NCBI GenBank assembly: GCA_021732005.1
Contig: JAKFVT010000041.1
Coordinates: forward strand, 1-64,000
DNA from: Mycobacterium sp.
GTDB lineage: Bacteria; Actinomycetota; Actinomycetes; Mycobacteriales; Mycobacteriaceae
Direction of reading: 5' to 3'
Length of the DNA: 64,000 nt
The translations under genes and the position numbers were made by a program. The notes under the pieces are model-generated. The model searched no databases and had not been told where the DNA came from. It saw only the letters and a list, made by a program, of their open reading frames with translations. Below, in pieces: positions 41,201-49,124 of the stretch (position 1 is its first letter; every line of letters begins with the position of its first letter).

Positions 41201-42668
41201 GCACATGCTGCGCAGGGCCTACCAGCGATGGCAGAACTTGGGGTTCGTAGTGCGCGCCGACAGGCTGGCACGGGAGCACCCCTGGCTGCTGCGGCGCGAT
41301 CTGTCGGGTTCGGGCGGTATCGACCCGGTCGGGGCGCACCAGCTACTCCACTCCCTGTCCGCCGCGCGGACCGCGGACACTCTGGCCAACATCGTTCTGG
41401 GGTCGGTGTCGGACACCACCGGTGCGGATCGGGTCCTGTTCCTCACCGGCGAGCCCGAACACCTGGAAGTTCGCGCCATCAACGACCGTGGCGCCATCTC
41501 GATCGTGGACGGCCCGTGGACCGAAGTTTCCTACGACCCGGCGATCGTGCGTCGAGTGATCGACAATGGATCACCCGTGATCGTTGCCGCTGATCGCGCA
41601 GCAACGACCCCTTCGGTCCTAGCATCCCCGATCCGATTGCACGACAACATAATCGGTGTGATCTACGCCGAGAAGGGCGAATCTGGAGGAGTTTTCAGCG
41701 GCGACCACGAGCAGGCGGTCGTTTTCTTGTGCGCGCAAGCAGCGGCTCCCCTCTGGAACTTTCAACTCGAGGCACGACTTCGGGCCGCCGACGAGTACCG
41801 GCAGTCGCTGATGGACGTCCAGTCGCGATTCGTGCCGAACGAACTCCTGCGCATCCTCGACATCGACGACCTCCGGCGCGTCCGCAGCGGCTACCGGGTC
41901 GAACGCGAAATGACGGTGCTCATCAGCGATATCCGTAGTTACACCACGATGATCGAGGATATGAACGTCGGCGAGGCGGGCAACCTGGCGACGGACTTTC
42001 TGCGAGCCATGGAATTGCCGATCATCAGCTACAACGGCATGATCCAAGACATGCGCGGCGACGAGATCGTCGCCGTCTTCGATTCCGAGCCCGACGCGGT
42101 GCGCGCGGGGTTGGGCATGCTGCGCTCCTTGCACGATCACAACCAAGAGCGCAAAGCACTCGGCTCGCAGGAGCTGCGGGCCGGCATCGGGATCACCACC
42201 GGCACGGTGGGGGTCGGCCTGGTTGGTGGAGTCAATCGCATGGTTCTCACCATCATCGGTGACTCAGTTAACCTCGCTGCGCGTATCGAGAGCACCAACA
42301 AGCGTTACGGCTCGGCGTTGCTGATCTCCGATCAGACCCATGCGCGAATTGCCCACTTGGCGGAGTTCGACGTCCGCCGTATGGAACGGGTCAAGGTGGT
42401 CAACCGCCGCCAGCAGGTGACGATTTATGAAGTCTACGAATCGGATTCGGCTGCACTGCGAGAGGCGAAGCGTGCGGCACAGCCCGCCTTCGACGAAGCC
42501 TTCGCCCTGTTCGACGCGGGCGACGTCGAGAAGGCCCGCGCCGCGTTCGAACGCTGCCGAAAGTTGCTGCCCGACGATCCTGTTGCGCCGTTGCACTTGG
42601 CTCACTGTGATGCGATGACGCGTGGCGAAATGGACCCCGGCCAAGAAATCGTTCTCCTGAGCAAGTAG
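38256..42668 (+). CDS. AAA ATPase-GAF-class III nucleotide cyclase protein
   Basis: A 1470-residue signalling protein. Residues about 48-330 form a MalT/AAA-type ATPase (Walker A GAPGVGKST at 76-84, Walker B LAIDDLQWAD). A long helical TPR-like middle follows, then a GAF-like domain (about 1045-1180), a linker helix, and a class III cyclase domain (about 1215-1400). Metal Asp residues are D1225 (ISDIRSYT) and D1269 (RGDEIVAVF), and transition-state N1339 and R1343 (GDSVNLAAR) are kept. The base-selecting Lys position holds Asp (D1265), and T1332 sits at the second position, so substrate use may be atypical. A start at 38310 is also possible. It precedes the terpenoid operon by 104 bases. Confidence 0.9.
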   Translation: MDTALGGSGHAFRRQPAMSSRRRAIGGPVRGVVPAVTTPVLDLGGRVVDRRNELADLRAAVDAAGRTGGACLLLSGAPGVGKSTLIHAFGIEASRGGCVFGYGRCRADAPAPYSALSVALGSIVRTMQATGPAERTRWQAELVAEMSGFAGILAELVPELASLLGEFADPAELDAADSRHQLHRAIIRLLAATASYRPVVLAIDDLQWADRDTLLLLAELLTVSLRNVLVLGAHRQGEFDPAGVALKLDSLQAIQLEPLALSDIEELLADVCGRSVDMGDVAAEFHHRTGGNPLHVRQLFYRAQREGALVPVGPGGHPSWDLRVLTSIEVSATTAEFLGRYLDQLRPSDREVLSSLACIGGEFDLEDATAAAAQSPDVVARALWECLELRLVEALDAGGQRITNAISHDARYRFSHDRVAEAARAELSADDMRAIHLRLGRRLITLGDDRVFEAARHVGIAGLESATETERRSFVEVVRRAARKARAQASFPLALGYCRSALDLLGAQRWSTDFALTRELQLAAADAALLVGDVMTLNALLDEAEQFLHQPPDRARIAYLRLKGCVTENRLQDALEIGLQALAQLGEPVATDAGKPRMGNAIVRMKLAMRRWSNERLLALPHCDDERVVALHPILAELCNMAVLIRPNILPLLVRKQLDLTLAHGHTPSSPVVITGYGIVLVLLGDHAGAQRFGEVGRALAARPEFREARPQTVFMYLDYINHWRHPIRDGVAELRSAVDAALDQGDQENAGFLVAVLLSQSFWLGRPLAEIDALARSLIPQIRSQPVPSALCQAVQQLCLNLMGRSADPLLLAGESGYDERDVLPAARREGDAVALAAAAAMKQGLHFWCGDYAGAAAATHEAIEHIDGLAGVPASQLVYLLGALGMIHSAPKDSATVRFVRQALALHRKWAAGAPDNYAAPYALIQGAWARARGQNTKADRLLHQAIGLAEENQLPIVSAYTHEEVAVLYADTGRATLGEHMLRRAYQRWQNLGFVVRADRLAREHPWLLRRDLSGSGGIDPVGAHQLLHSLSAARTADTLANIVLGSVSDTTGADRVLFLTGEPEHLEVRAINDRGAISIVDGPWTEVSYDPAIVRRVIDNGSPVIVAADRAATTPSVLASPIRLHDNIIGVIYAEKGESGGVFSGDHEQAVVFLCAQAAAPLWNFQLEARLRAADEYRQSLMDVQSRFVPNELLRILDIDDLRRVRSGYRVEREMTVLISDIRSYTTMIEDMNVGEAGNLATDFLRAMELPIISYNGMIQDMRGDEIVAVFDSEPDAVRAGLGMLRSLHDHNQERKALGSQELRAGIGITTGTVGVGLVGGVNRMVLTIIGDSVNLAARIESTNKRYGSALLISDQTHARIAHLAEFDVRRMERVKVVNRRQQVTIYEVYESDSAALREAKRAAQPAFDEAFALFDAGDVEKARAAFERCRKLLPDDPVAPLHLAHCDAMTRGEMDPGQEIVLLSK

Positions 42669-42772
42669 TTCACTACTCCATTTTCAGAATTCGGTGAATT
42701 AATTGCGTGCGCGTCGATTTCCTCTGCCATGATCGAGGCGAAATATCTACGACTTGTCGGGGGTCCGTAGTC
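42669..42772 (+). promoter_or_regulatory. AT-richer leader of the terpenoid operon
   Basis: This 104-base gap is markedly richer in A/T than its surroundings (GAATTCGGTGAATTAATTG at about 42689-42707). It has a small stem at the cyclase stop (AGTAG-TTCA-CTACT, 42664-42677) and ends with GGGGG before ATG 42773. I see no confident -10 or -35 pair. It is the only sizeable gap in the 11.6 kb block, so an operon promoter or operator is plausible here. Confidence 0.35.
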
Positions 42773-43537
42773 ATGTATCTGAGTGCAGAGCGGTTTGCCT
42801 TGGCCAACCAGGCGGTTCGCGACACTTTCGCGCAGTGCAGCATTGTCTGGCAGGCCATCCCACACTGGGACGTCGGAGACCCGGGCCAGATCAAAGTCGC
42901 GAACGGCAAATACGCGCCCCCCGGCTTCAAAAATCTGAAGTTGAGACAAAAAACGTTTCAAGTCACTCTTGCCCAGGCGAATGGGCCAACGCCGGATGCG
43001 CTGCTCACCGAAGTCATGGCCAGGACGAAGGTGCTCGCAAGGCAATTCGACAACGACATATTGCCGAAGCTCTACAACAACGCCACCCTGAGCGAGTGGA
43101 CAGACAACACTCCGGCTGACCTCATGACGAAGCTGATCATCGCCCGCGCGCACGTCGAGAATGGCGGATATCGGGCGCCGTCGTGTCTTATCACGAATAC
43201 CGTGGGGCTGACCAACCTCAGCCAGTTCTCCAGCGGGACATCAATTCTGGATTCGCTGCTCACAGCTGCGAACGTCAATGCACTGCACCGAACCTCGAGG
43301 CTCGACGGGGGCGACACCGACACCCGCATCGTCGTTCTGGGGCGGCGGCGCCGGATCGCCCAGGGCGCAGCGCCAGACGCGTCGCCCGGTGAAGAGCCGG
43401 TGGACATCGCGGTCAGTCTTGCGCCCAGTCTCGAAATCGACGGCGAGACCGCTTTGGGCAATATTCGGCTCACCGCACGGATCCGGTACGCGTTGAGGAT
43501 CACGGATGACCTCGGCCTCGCCGGCATCTACCACTGA
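42773..43537 (+). CDS. Encapsulin-like (HK97-fold) shell protein candidate
   Basis: A 254-residue protein without an obvious enzyme motif. By eye its layout follows family 1 encapsulins (T. maritima protein about 264 residues). Residues 54-68 (NLKLRQKTFQVTLAQ) resemble the strand entering the E-loop. Residues 113-141 (TPADLMTKLIIARAHVENG, then GYRAPSCLITN) resemble the TPxDLLxAI...GxxGPYTLVIN block. Residues 186-250 (RIVVLG, then DIAVSLAPSLEIDG, IRLTARIRYALRITDD) resemble the C-terminal axial-domain strands (alvv...DLSIGYE...VRLFITETFTFQV). It overlaps the prenyl synthase gene by 32 bases. This is remote similarity judged by pattern; a phage-type coat protein or an unrelated fold is possible. 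Confidence 0.5.
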   Translation: MYLSAERFALANQAVRDTFAQCSIVWQAIPHWDVGDPGQIKVANGKYAPPGFKNLKLRQKTFQVTLAQANGPTPDALLTEVMARTKVLARQFDNDILPKLYNNATLSEWTDNTPADLMTKLIIARAHVENGGYRAPSCLITNTVGLTNLSQFSSGTSILDSLLTAANVNALHRTSRLDGGDTDTRIVVLGRRRRIAQGAAPDASPGEEPVDIAVSLAPSLEIDGETALGNIRLTARIRYALRITDDLGLAGIYH

Positions 43538-44708
43538 GCCATCTGCGCGCGGCCCGAAGCCGTTGGTGGCCCGGCCGCTCGACGATTACCTCGCACTGTG
43601 CAAAGAGGCCTGTGACGGTGAGATCGCGCGCCTGTACGGTCCTGGTGAGCGTGATCACGGTGGCCTCTACGACCTGATCCTCGACTATCCGCTGCGTGGC
43701 GGAAAGGCGCTGCGGCCGGCGCTGAGCATCGCGACATGCCTCGGGCTCGGTGGCCATCTCGAGGCAGTGCTACCCACGGCGGCCACCCTGGAGCTGTACC
43801 ACAACGCGTTTCTGATCCACGACGATATCGAGGACGAATCCTGGTGGCGGCGCGGCAAACCCACGCTGCACATCGACCACGGTGTCCCGATCGCCATCAA
43901 CGTCGGCGACGCCATGCTCTCGCTGTCACTGCAGCCGCTGCTCGACAACGTCGAGCGAGTGGGACTCGGACCAGCACTGCGCATCCTGCGAGCCGTCGCC
44001 AAAATGACCCGGCTGACCGTCGACGGCCAAGCTCTGGAACTCGACTGGGTGCGGTCCAACAGCTGGCGCCTCGACGATGCCGACTACCTGAAGATGGTGG
44101 AACTGAAAACCAGTTGGTACACCTTCATCACACCCTTGCAAGCGGGCGCTATCGCGGCCGGGGTGGGGCCCGAGCGGATGGAGCCGTTGGAGTCCTTCGG
44201 ACGGCATCTCGGCGCGGCCTTCCAAATCACGGACGACTTGCTCAATCTGCGGGGTGACCCGCAGGAATACGGCAAGGAGATCGGCGGGGATCTGTGGGAG
44301 GGCAAACGAACCCTGATGCTCCTGTACACCTTGCGGCATGCCGAGCCGAAGGATCAGGCTCGCGTCCTGGCAGTTTTGGCCAAGCGCCGCCCGAGTCCTG
44401 ACGGCGAGGAACTGACCGACTTGCTCGATCGACTCGCAGCACAAGGCGAACTGTCGCAGTCGGGGCGCGCCGAGCTCGGAGCTCGCCTGCAGAGCCGCCA
44501 GCCCTCGGAGAGCAAGAGCATCAGTGACATTCGCTGGCTGTTCGAATTGATGCACAACGTCGGATCCCTGAGGCATGCGCGTGATGTCGCCGCGATACAT
44601 GCCCAGCGGGCGGCAGCGGTGCTGGCAACTCTCGAATGGTTCCCGCACAGCCGCCACCGCGACATGCTGGCTGATCTCGTCGACTACGTGCATGGGCGCA
44701 CACGATGA
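43506..44708 (+). CDS. Polyprenyl (geranylgeranyl-type) diphosphate synthase
   Basis: All-trans isoprenyl diphosphate synthase, 400 residues, longer than the usual 300-350 because of N- and C-terminal extensions. The first Asp-rich motif is D106-D107-I-E-D110 (HDDIEDESWWRRGKP); the second is D243-D244 (ITDDLLNLRGD). Substrate-binding LRGGKALRPAL and a KT/KTS-type Lys (VELKTSWYT) are present. The N-terminal 25 residues (Ser/Pro/Ala-rich) look disordered. It is embedded in the operon with a 32-base overlap upstream and 4 bases downstream. Product chain length cannot be read with certainty. Confidence 0.92.
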   Translation: MTSASPASTTEPSARGPKPLVARPLDDYLALCKEACDGEIARLYGPGERDHGGLYDLILDYPLRGGKALRPALSIATCLGLGGHLEAVLPTAATLELYHNAFLIHDDIEDESWWRRGKPTLHIDHGVPIAINVGDAMLSLSLQPLLDNVERVGLGPALRILRAVAKMTRLTVDGQALELDWVRSNSWRLDDADYLKMVELKTSWYTFITPLQAGAIAAGVGPERMEPLESFGRHLGAAFQITDDLLNLRGDPQEYGKEIGGDLWEGKRTLMLLYTLRHAEPKDQARVLAVLAKRRPSPDGEELTDLLDRLAAQGELSQSGRAELGARLQSRQPSESKSISDIRWLFELMHNVGSLRHARDVAAIHAQRAAAVLATLEWFPHSRHRDMLADLVDYVHGRTR

Positions 44709-45163
44709 GCCCCGAAGAGATGGCCGGGATGCTTGCGGAACTCGAGCGAGTTCGTGAGCTCACCCTCGACCTCATCGAGCGAGAAACACCGCACCTGCAA
44801 CCAGCCCCACCCCACGAGGCCGACGCGACGGAGCGGGCCATGTTCGACCTGCTGATGAGAGCGCGCCGCGCGGTCCTCGGCAACCCCGGCGCCGCCCGGC
44901 GGTTGCATGACCTTCTCGTTGCCGAGGGACGCCGCTATGCCGACACCCCCCGCGGAGGGCGACTGCGCGATGGACTGGCGGCGTCCGAATCGGTGGAGAA
45001 CCTCCGCCGGGTCTGGGAGATGGTGAGCCTCAACGCTCTCGGCGGCCCCGCCGCGCCCAGCGGAACCCCGGACGCCTGGGCCGATCTGCTGGTCGACGCT
45101 CTCGTCGGGCAGGGCCTCGACGAGAGCACCCTGGCGCGGCTGCGGCCCGAGGGGTTCACATGA
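44705..45163 (+). CDS. Unknown protein of terpenoid operon (152 aa)
   Basis: Not recognised. It is a soluble, helical, charged protein beginning SPEEMAGMLAELERVRELTLDLI, with an Arg/Ala-rich middle (LLMRARRAVLGNPGAARRLHDLL) and a C-terminal part with two Trp (VWEMVSLNAL, DAWADLLVDALV). No signal peptide, Cys cluster or nucleotide motif. It overlaps both neighbours by 4 bases (ATGA), so it is translated together with the prenyl synthase and the next small gene. An accessory or scaffold role is possible. Confidence 0.75.
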   Translation: MSPEEMAGMLAELERVRELTLDLIERETPHLQPAPPHEADATERAMFDLLMRARRAVLGNPGAARRLHDLLVAEGRRYADTPRGGRLRDGLAASESVENLRRVWEMVSLNALGGPAAPSGTPDAWADLLVDALVGQGLDESTLARLRPEGFT

Positions 45164-45435
45164 CACTCACCGATCCGCGTGAAGCGCTTGCCGACAACAG
45201 CGATTTCATCGGCTACCTGGTCGGTCTCGCCGCCCTGGCCGACATGGTTCGCGCTCTGGCCTCCGACACCGATCATCGCGTCGAGCCGGTACGGGACTGC
45301 GATGACTTCCGATATGCCCTGCTCGGGCTCGCCAGCATAGGCGCGGCCGTCGAACGGATGGCCAAATGCGTTACCCAACAGCCTGATATGACTGTCATGC
45401 CGGACTCGGCCGCCGCATCAAGGTTTCTGCGATGA
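45160..45435 (+). CDS. Unknown protein of terpenoid operon (91 aa)
   Basis: Not recognised. Small helical protein with moderately hydrophobic stretches (FIGYLVGLAALADMVRAL, FRYALLGLASIGAAVERMAK), probably a helical bundle rather than a membrane protein. The C-terminus is Ser/Ala-rich and ends FLR. It overlaps both neighbours by 4 bases, in the coupled series between the prenyl synthase and the CrtC-like gene. Confidence 0.7.
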   Translation: MTLTDPREALADNSDFIGYLVGLAALADMVRALASDTDHRVEPVRDCDDFRYALLGLASIGAAVERMAKCVTQQPDMTVMPDSAAASRFLR

Positions 45436-46454
45436 GCACCGCGCTCGCGCGCAGCGACTTCCTGCGAACCCCGGTCCTGGCCGCCGCCCGACCGGCGGGC
45501 TTCAAGGAGTGGCACCACTTCGTGATCCACGGTCACGGTGTGCGAGTCTTGATCAACTTCAGCCTCAACAACCAAGTCTTCGGGGCGGACGAAGTCCGGC
45601 CGGCACCCCGCGTCATCGTGATCGCACACGACGAGAACTGGACCGGTGCCATTGAGCGGTTCAACGGGGACGCGATCGAGGTCTCGGCCGATCTCGGCAA
45701 CCTGGCGATCGGCAACAACCGGATGACCGTACAGGCCGACGGCTACCGCCTGTCAATAGATCTGCCCGACAATGATATTCAGGGCGAGCTACATTTCGTT
45801 CCGACCAGCCGACCATTCGTGGTTCGCAACGAACCGGCGGGTGAGGGCCGGATCAGCTGGCTGTTCGTGCCACGACTGCGCGCGCAGGGTTGGCTGCACA
45901 TCGGCGGCCAGCATCACCGATTCGACGACGACCTGGCCTATCACGACCACAACTGGGGCCGATTCCGGTGGGGCGACGACTTCGGCTGGACCTGGGGAAC
46001 CATCTTGCCCACTGCCCCCGAAGACCCGTGGTCGATGGTGTTCGTCGAGATAACCGACCGGAACTGGCTGCGGTCGGTATCGCGATCGCTCTACGTCTGG
46101 CGCCACGACGAACCCGCCGCGATATTCCGGCATGCGGCAGTACAGGCACGCTCAGACGGCAGGCTCACCCGCGCGGCCGATTGCACGTTGCCCCCTCCGA
46201 TGCGCCTACTGCTCGACGGCGAGATACCCGGTGTGCCAGAGCGGGTAACGGTCACCGCGGCACGTGCGGGCGATTCAGTACATGCCGAGTTCGATTCGCG
46301 TTCCTATGCTCGCCTGGCGCAACCGAGCGAAACCCGCCTCGATCGATCGACCGTGCTTTGTGAAACAGACGGGACGGTTCGGGTGAACGGCACGATCAAG
46401 GGCGAGGACTTCAAGTTCGTCGGTACCGGTGTATTCGAGTTCCTCTATGGCTGA
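45432..46454 (+). CDS. CrtC/AttH-like lipocalin-fold hydratase or cyclase
   Basis: A 340-residue protein of the hydroxyneurosporene-synthase (CrtC)/AttH-like superfamily, whose members hydrate carotenoid double bonds or catalyse cyclisations. The hallmark is YHDHNWGRFRWGDDFGWTWG at about residues 173-192. Upstream blocks GELHFVPTSRPF and GEGRISWLFVPRLRAQGWL form the first lipocalin-like barrel; the C-terminus forms the second. In this operon a prenyl-derived substrate is likely. The exact reaction is not predictable. Confidence 0.82.
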   Translation: MSTALARSDFLRTPVLAAARPAGFKEWHHFVIHGHGVRVLINFSLNNQVFGADEVRPAPRVIVIAHDENWTGAIERFNGDAIEVSADLGNLAIGNNRMTVQADGYRLSIDLPDNDIQGELHFVPTSRPFVVRNEPAGEGRISWLFVPRLRAQGWLHIGGQHHRFDDDLAYHDHNWGRFRWGDDFGWTWGTILPTAPEDPWSMVFVEITDRNWLRSVSRSLYVWRHDEPAAIFRHAAVQARSDGRLTRAADCTLPPPMRLLLDGEIPGVPERVTVTAARAGDSVHAEFDSRSYARLAQPSETRLDRSTVLCETDGTVRVNGTIKGEDFKFVGTGVFEFLYG

Positions 46455-46854
46455 ACAGGTGTCGTCGCTATTCCGGCGGTCAGTCGAGCATCTCGAGGAC
46501 GATGTGCCCTCCAGTTACCGGTTGCTGGTTGCCGAAATCGGCCTGCTGGTCGTCGAACTCGACGTCGGCGACGACGTGTTTTCGGTCCACGCCACAGGTG
46601 ATCGACTCCAGGTGTCGAGCGGCCCTGCGCAGACGGCCAGGGTCCGGATCGAAACATCACGAGCCGCCATTCTCGATCTGATCGACGCCAAAGTCGGACT
46701 CGACGAGGCCGTGGAGACCGGCACGGTGTCGATACGCGGTTCCCTCGATGACGTTCAGCGCGCACACGACACACTGCTGGCCTACATACACGGCGCGGTC
46801 CGGGCGGCCTCGGTACCCACGCTGCTGTCCCAACTCCGGGCGGGTGCACCATGA
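46447..46854 (+). CDS. SCP2-like lipid-binding protein
   Basis: A 135-residue protein with the alpha/beta pattern of sterol-carrier-protein-2-like domains: a central strand pair, then RVRIETSRAAILDLIDAK and a late strand GTVSIRGSLDDVQRAHDTL. Such domains hold lipids or CoA esters in a hydrophobic tunnel. ATG 46447 overlaps the CrtC-like gene by 8 bases, and the stop overlaps the FAD enzyme by 4. It may carry the hydrophobic intermediate between the operon enzymes. Confidence 0.75.
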   Translation: MAEQVSSLFRRSVEHLEDDVPSSYRLLVAEIGLLVVELDVGDDVFSVHATGDRLQVSSGPAQTARVRIETSRAAILDLIDAKVGLDEAVETGTVSIRGSLDDVQRAHDTLLAYIHGAVRAASVPTLLSQLRAGAP

Positions 46855-49121
46855 CCGACCACGGCATAACGACACCGGCGTCCTGCAAGCGCCGTCCCAC
46901 CGTAGCGGTGGTCGGCGCCGGCATTGCGGGGTTGACCGCCGCTCAGGAACTCGCCGAGCGAGGATTCGTCGTCACGGTGTATGAGGCAGAACACGACGAA
47001 CGAAATGGGTTGGGCCCCAAACTTGCCGGGGCGTACCCACCTGTCAAGCTCGGCGGTCTCGCCGCGTCTCAATATTCGACGGTGGGCACACACAATGGCA
47101 GCCAAGCCGAGCTGCGACCCTTCCCCGGGCGCCGGGGCCACCCGCCTGCGCCCGGGCGGGCGGTAGCAGGCGAGCACGGCTTTCGGTTCTTCCCCGCGTA
47201 TTACTTGCATATCTGGGACATGTTCCAGCGCATACCCGTATACCAGAACACCCATCGAGCCGACGGCACGTCACACTGGACGCCGACCTCGCGTACCGTC
47301 TACGACAACGTCCGCCGGGTGGTCACCCAGGGTGCCACCGCCGACGGTGAGCCGTCGCTGATCTTTCCGCGCGAACTTCCGCGCAGCCCCGCCGAATTCC
47401 TCAGTGTTCTCTCGCAACTCACGACTTTTGGGTTCGCTCCGACCGACATAGCAACCTACGAGAGCAGACTGCTTCGCTACCTTGTGACCAGCCCGTTGCG
47501 CCGCAGGTTCGAATTGCAGAACGTCTCGGCATACGACTTCTTCGTCGGACACGACCCCCAGACCGGAACGGACAAATACTCCTACACCGCACAGTGCGAC
47601 AAGCTATTGCGCCAGATGCCGAGGGTTTTGGTCGCCCTCGACTCACGGTGGGGTGACGCGCGCACGAATCTCAGCACGAATCTCCAGCTGTACCTGAGCA
47701 TGGACCGCCGCGACAACAAGGCCGACGGCGTGCTCAACGGCCCCACCACCGAATCGTGGTTCGACCATTGGTACCACCACCTCGTCGCGCTCGGGGTCCG
47801 CTTCGTCCGCACGGCGGCGACCCGGCTTGACCCGCCGGCACCAGAGCCACAGCAGCCACCGCATCTGCGGCCACGTGCGCAGATCACGTTCGCCGACGGT
47901 ACCCGGGTGACCGCGGACTACACGGTCGTCGCCGTCGATGCCCCCGCGGCCGAATACCTCGCGACCGCATTGCACGCCGCGGGGACCGGCGGCACCGCGG
48001 CCAAACTCGAGGGTTTCACGACAACCGCTCCCCCACCCGACGGCCCGCTGCAACCTTCCGCTACCCGACCCACACAGTGGCGGGATCCCTACTCGATGGA
48101 CGAACTGGGTCGAGTGCCGTGGGATCGCTTCCAAACCCTCTGTGGGATCCAGTATTACTTCGATACGGAGTTTCAACTGGTTCGAGGGCACATGCTGTAT
48201 GTCGGCAGCGAATGGGCGCTGTCGTCGGTCAACCAGACCGGATTGTGGGAGAAGCGTCCGATTCTGGACCGCGACGGACACGTCTCGGTGCTGTCGGTAG
48301 ACATCGGCGATTTCAATACCGCCTCTCCGCACGTTCTCGACGAGTCCGGCCGACCCAAGGCGGCGCGCGACTGCACGCCCGATGAGATTGCCGCGGAAGT
48401 GTGGCGCCAGATAACCACCGCACTGGCCGGCGATTCAGGATCAGGCGGACAAGGGGTCGTACCGAGCCCGATGTGGTACGCACTCGATCGCGGTCTCGTC
48501 ATGGCGGGTGGACCCGGTCAGGGCCAGGGCCGGGTGGTCCGCAACAAGACACCGTACCTCGTACCCATCGTGGGAGATTGGGGCAATCGTCCTGGTACCG
48601 AGCCGTGGAATCCGCACGGGACGTCATGGAGTTTCATCCCGCCGGAGGACGTGTGGCTCGAAAACCTCGAGCAGGCCAACGTTTGGCAAGCGCGTCACGG
48701 CGGCTACCAAGTGCACAACAATTCGGTGGTCTTCGCCGGCACATGGAACAAGACGTTCACTCGGTTGACGTCGATGGAGGCCGCGTGCGAGTCGGGCCGC
48801 CACGCGGTCAATGCCATTCTCGACCACTACATCTGGGTTGAATCGGGCGGCGTCGACCGTCGGGAGAAGAGCCCGCCGCTGAAGTGGGTGTTCCCGTACG
48901 GCTTCCTCGATCAAAGCCTGTCAAGTCCGATCCGGATGCCGACACCGGCTGGTGATTACTGCTATGTGTTCGACATCGAGAACCGGGAGCCGGCCGACAC
49001 CCGCCCCCTCCGCAATATCGATTCAGACTTTTGCGAGCGGTCACTGCCGCACCCCCTGGACATCGTGGCTCCGTACCCGCTCGGCGTCTCAGCCCTTCCG
49101 ACCGCACCAGCAGGAGGTTAA
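46851..49121 (+). CDS. FAD-dependent desaturase/amine-oxidase-like enzyme
   Basis: A 756-residue flavoprotein related to phytoene desaturases and hydroxysqualene dehydroxylases. The dinucleotide fold is at residues about 17-46 (VAVVGAGIAGLTAAQELAERG, then VYEAE). A second family block is AGEHGFRFFPAYYLHIWDMF. The C-terminal FAD contact is represented by HNNSVVFAGTWNKTFTRLTSMEAA. It is longer than CrtI (about 490) because of insertions in the substrate domain and a C-terminal extension. No signal peptide. It overlaps the SCP2-like gene by 4 bases and is followed after 3 bases by the last operon gene. Confidence 0.87.
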   Translation: MTDHGITTPASCKRRPTVAVVGAGIAGLTAAQELAERGFVVTVYEAEHDERNGLGPKLAGAYPPVKLGGLAASQYSTVGTHNGSQAELRPFPGRRGHPPAPGRAVAGEHGFRFFPAYYLHIWDMFQRIPVYQNTHRADGTSHWTPTSRTVYDNVRRVVTQGATADGEPSLIFPRELPRSPAEFLSVLSQLTTFGFAPTDIATYESRLLRYLVTSPLRRRFELQNVSAYDFFVGHDPQTGTDKYSYTAQCDKLLRQMPRVLVALDSRWGDARTNLSTNLQLYLSMDRRDNKADGVLNGPTTESWFDHWYHHLVALGVRFVRTAATRLDPPAPEPQQPPHLRPRAQITFADGTRVTADYTVVAVDAPAAEYLATALHAAGTGGTAAKLEGFTTTAPPPDGPLQPSATRPTQWRDPYSMDELGRVPWDRFQTLCGIQYYFDTEFQLVRGHMLYVGSEWALSSVNQTGLWEKRPILDRDGHVSVLSVDIGDFNTASPHVLDESGRPKAARDCTPDEIAAEVWRQITTALAGDSGSGGQGVVPSPMWYALDRGLVMAGGPGQGQGRVVRNKTPYLVPIVGDWGNRPGTEPWNPHGTSWSFIPPEDVWLENLEQANVWQARHGGYQVHNNSVVFAGTWNKTFTRLTSMEAACESGRHAVNAILDHYIWVESGGVDRREKSPPLKWVFPYGFLDQSLSSPIRMPTPAGDYCYVFDIENREPADTRPLRNIDSDFCERSLPHPLDIVAPYPLGVSALPTAPAGG

Positions 49122-49124
49122 ACA

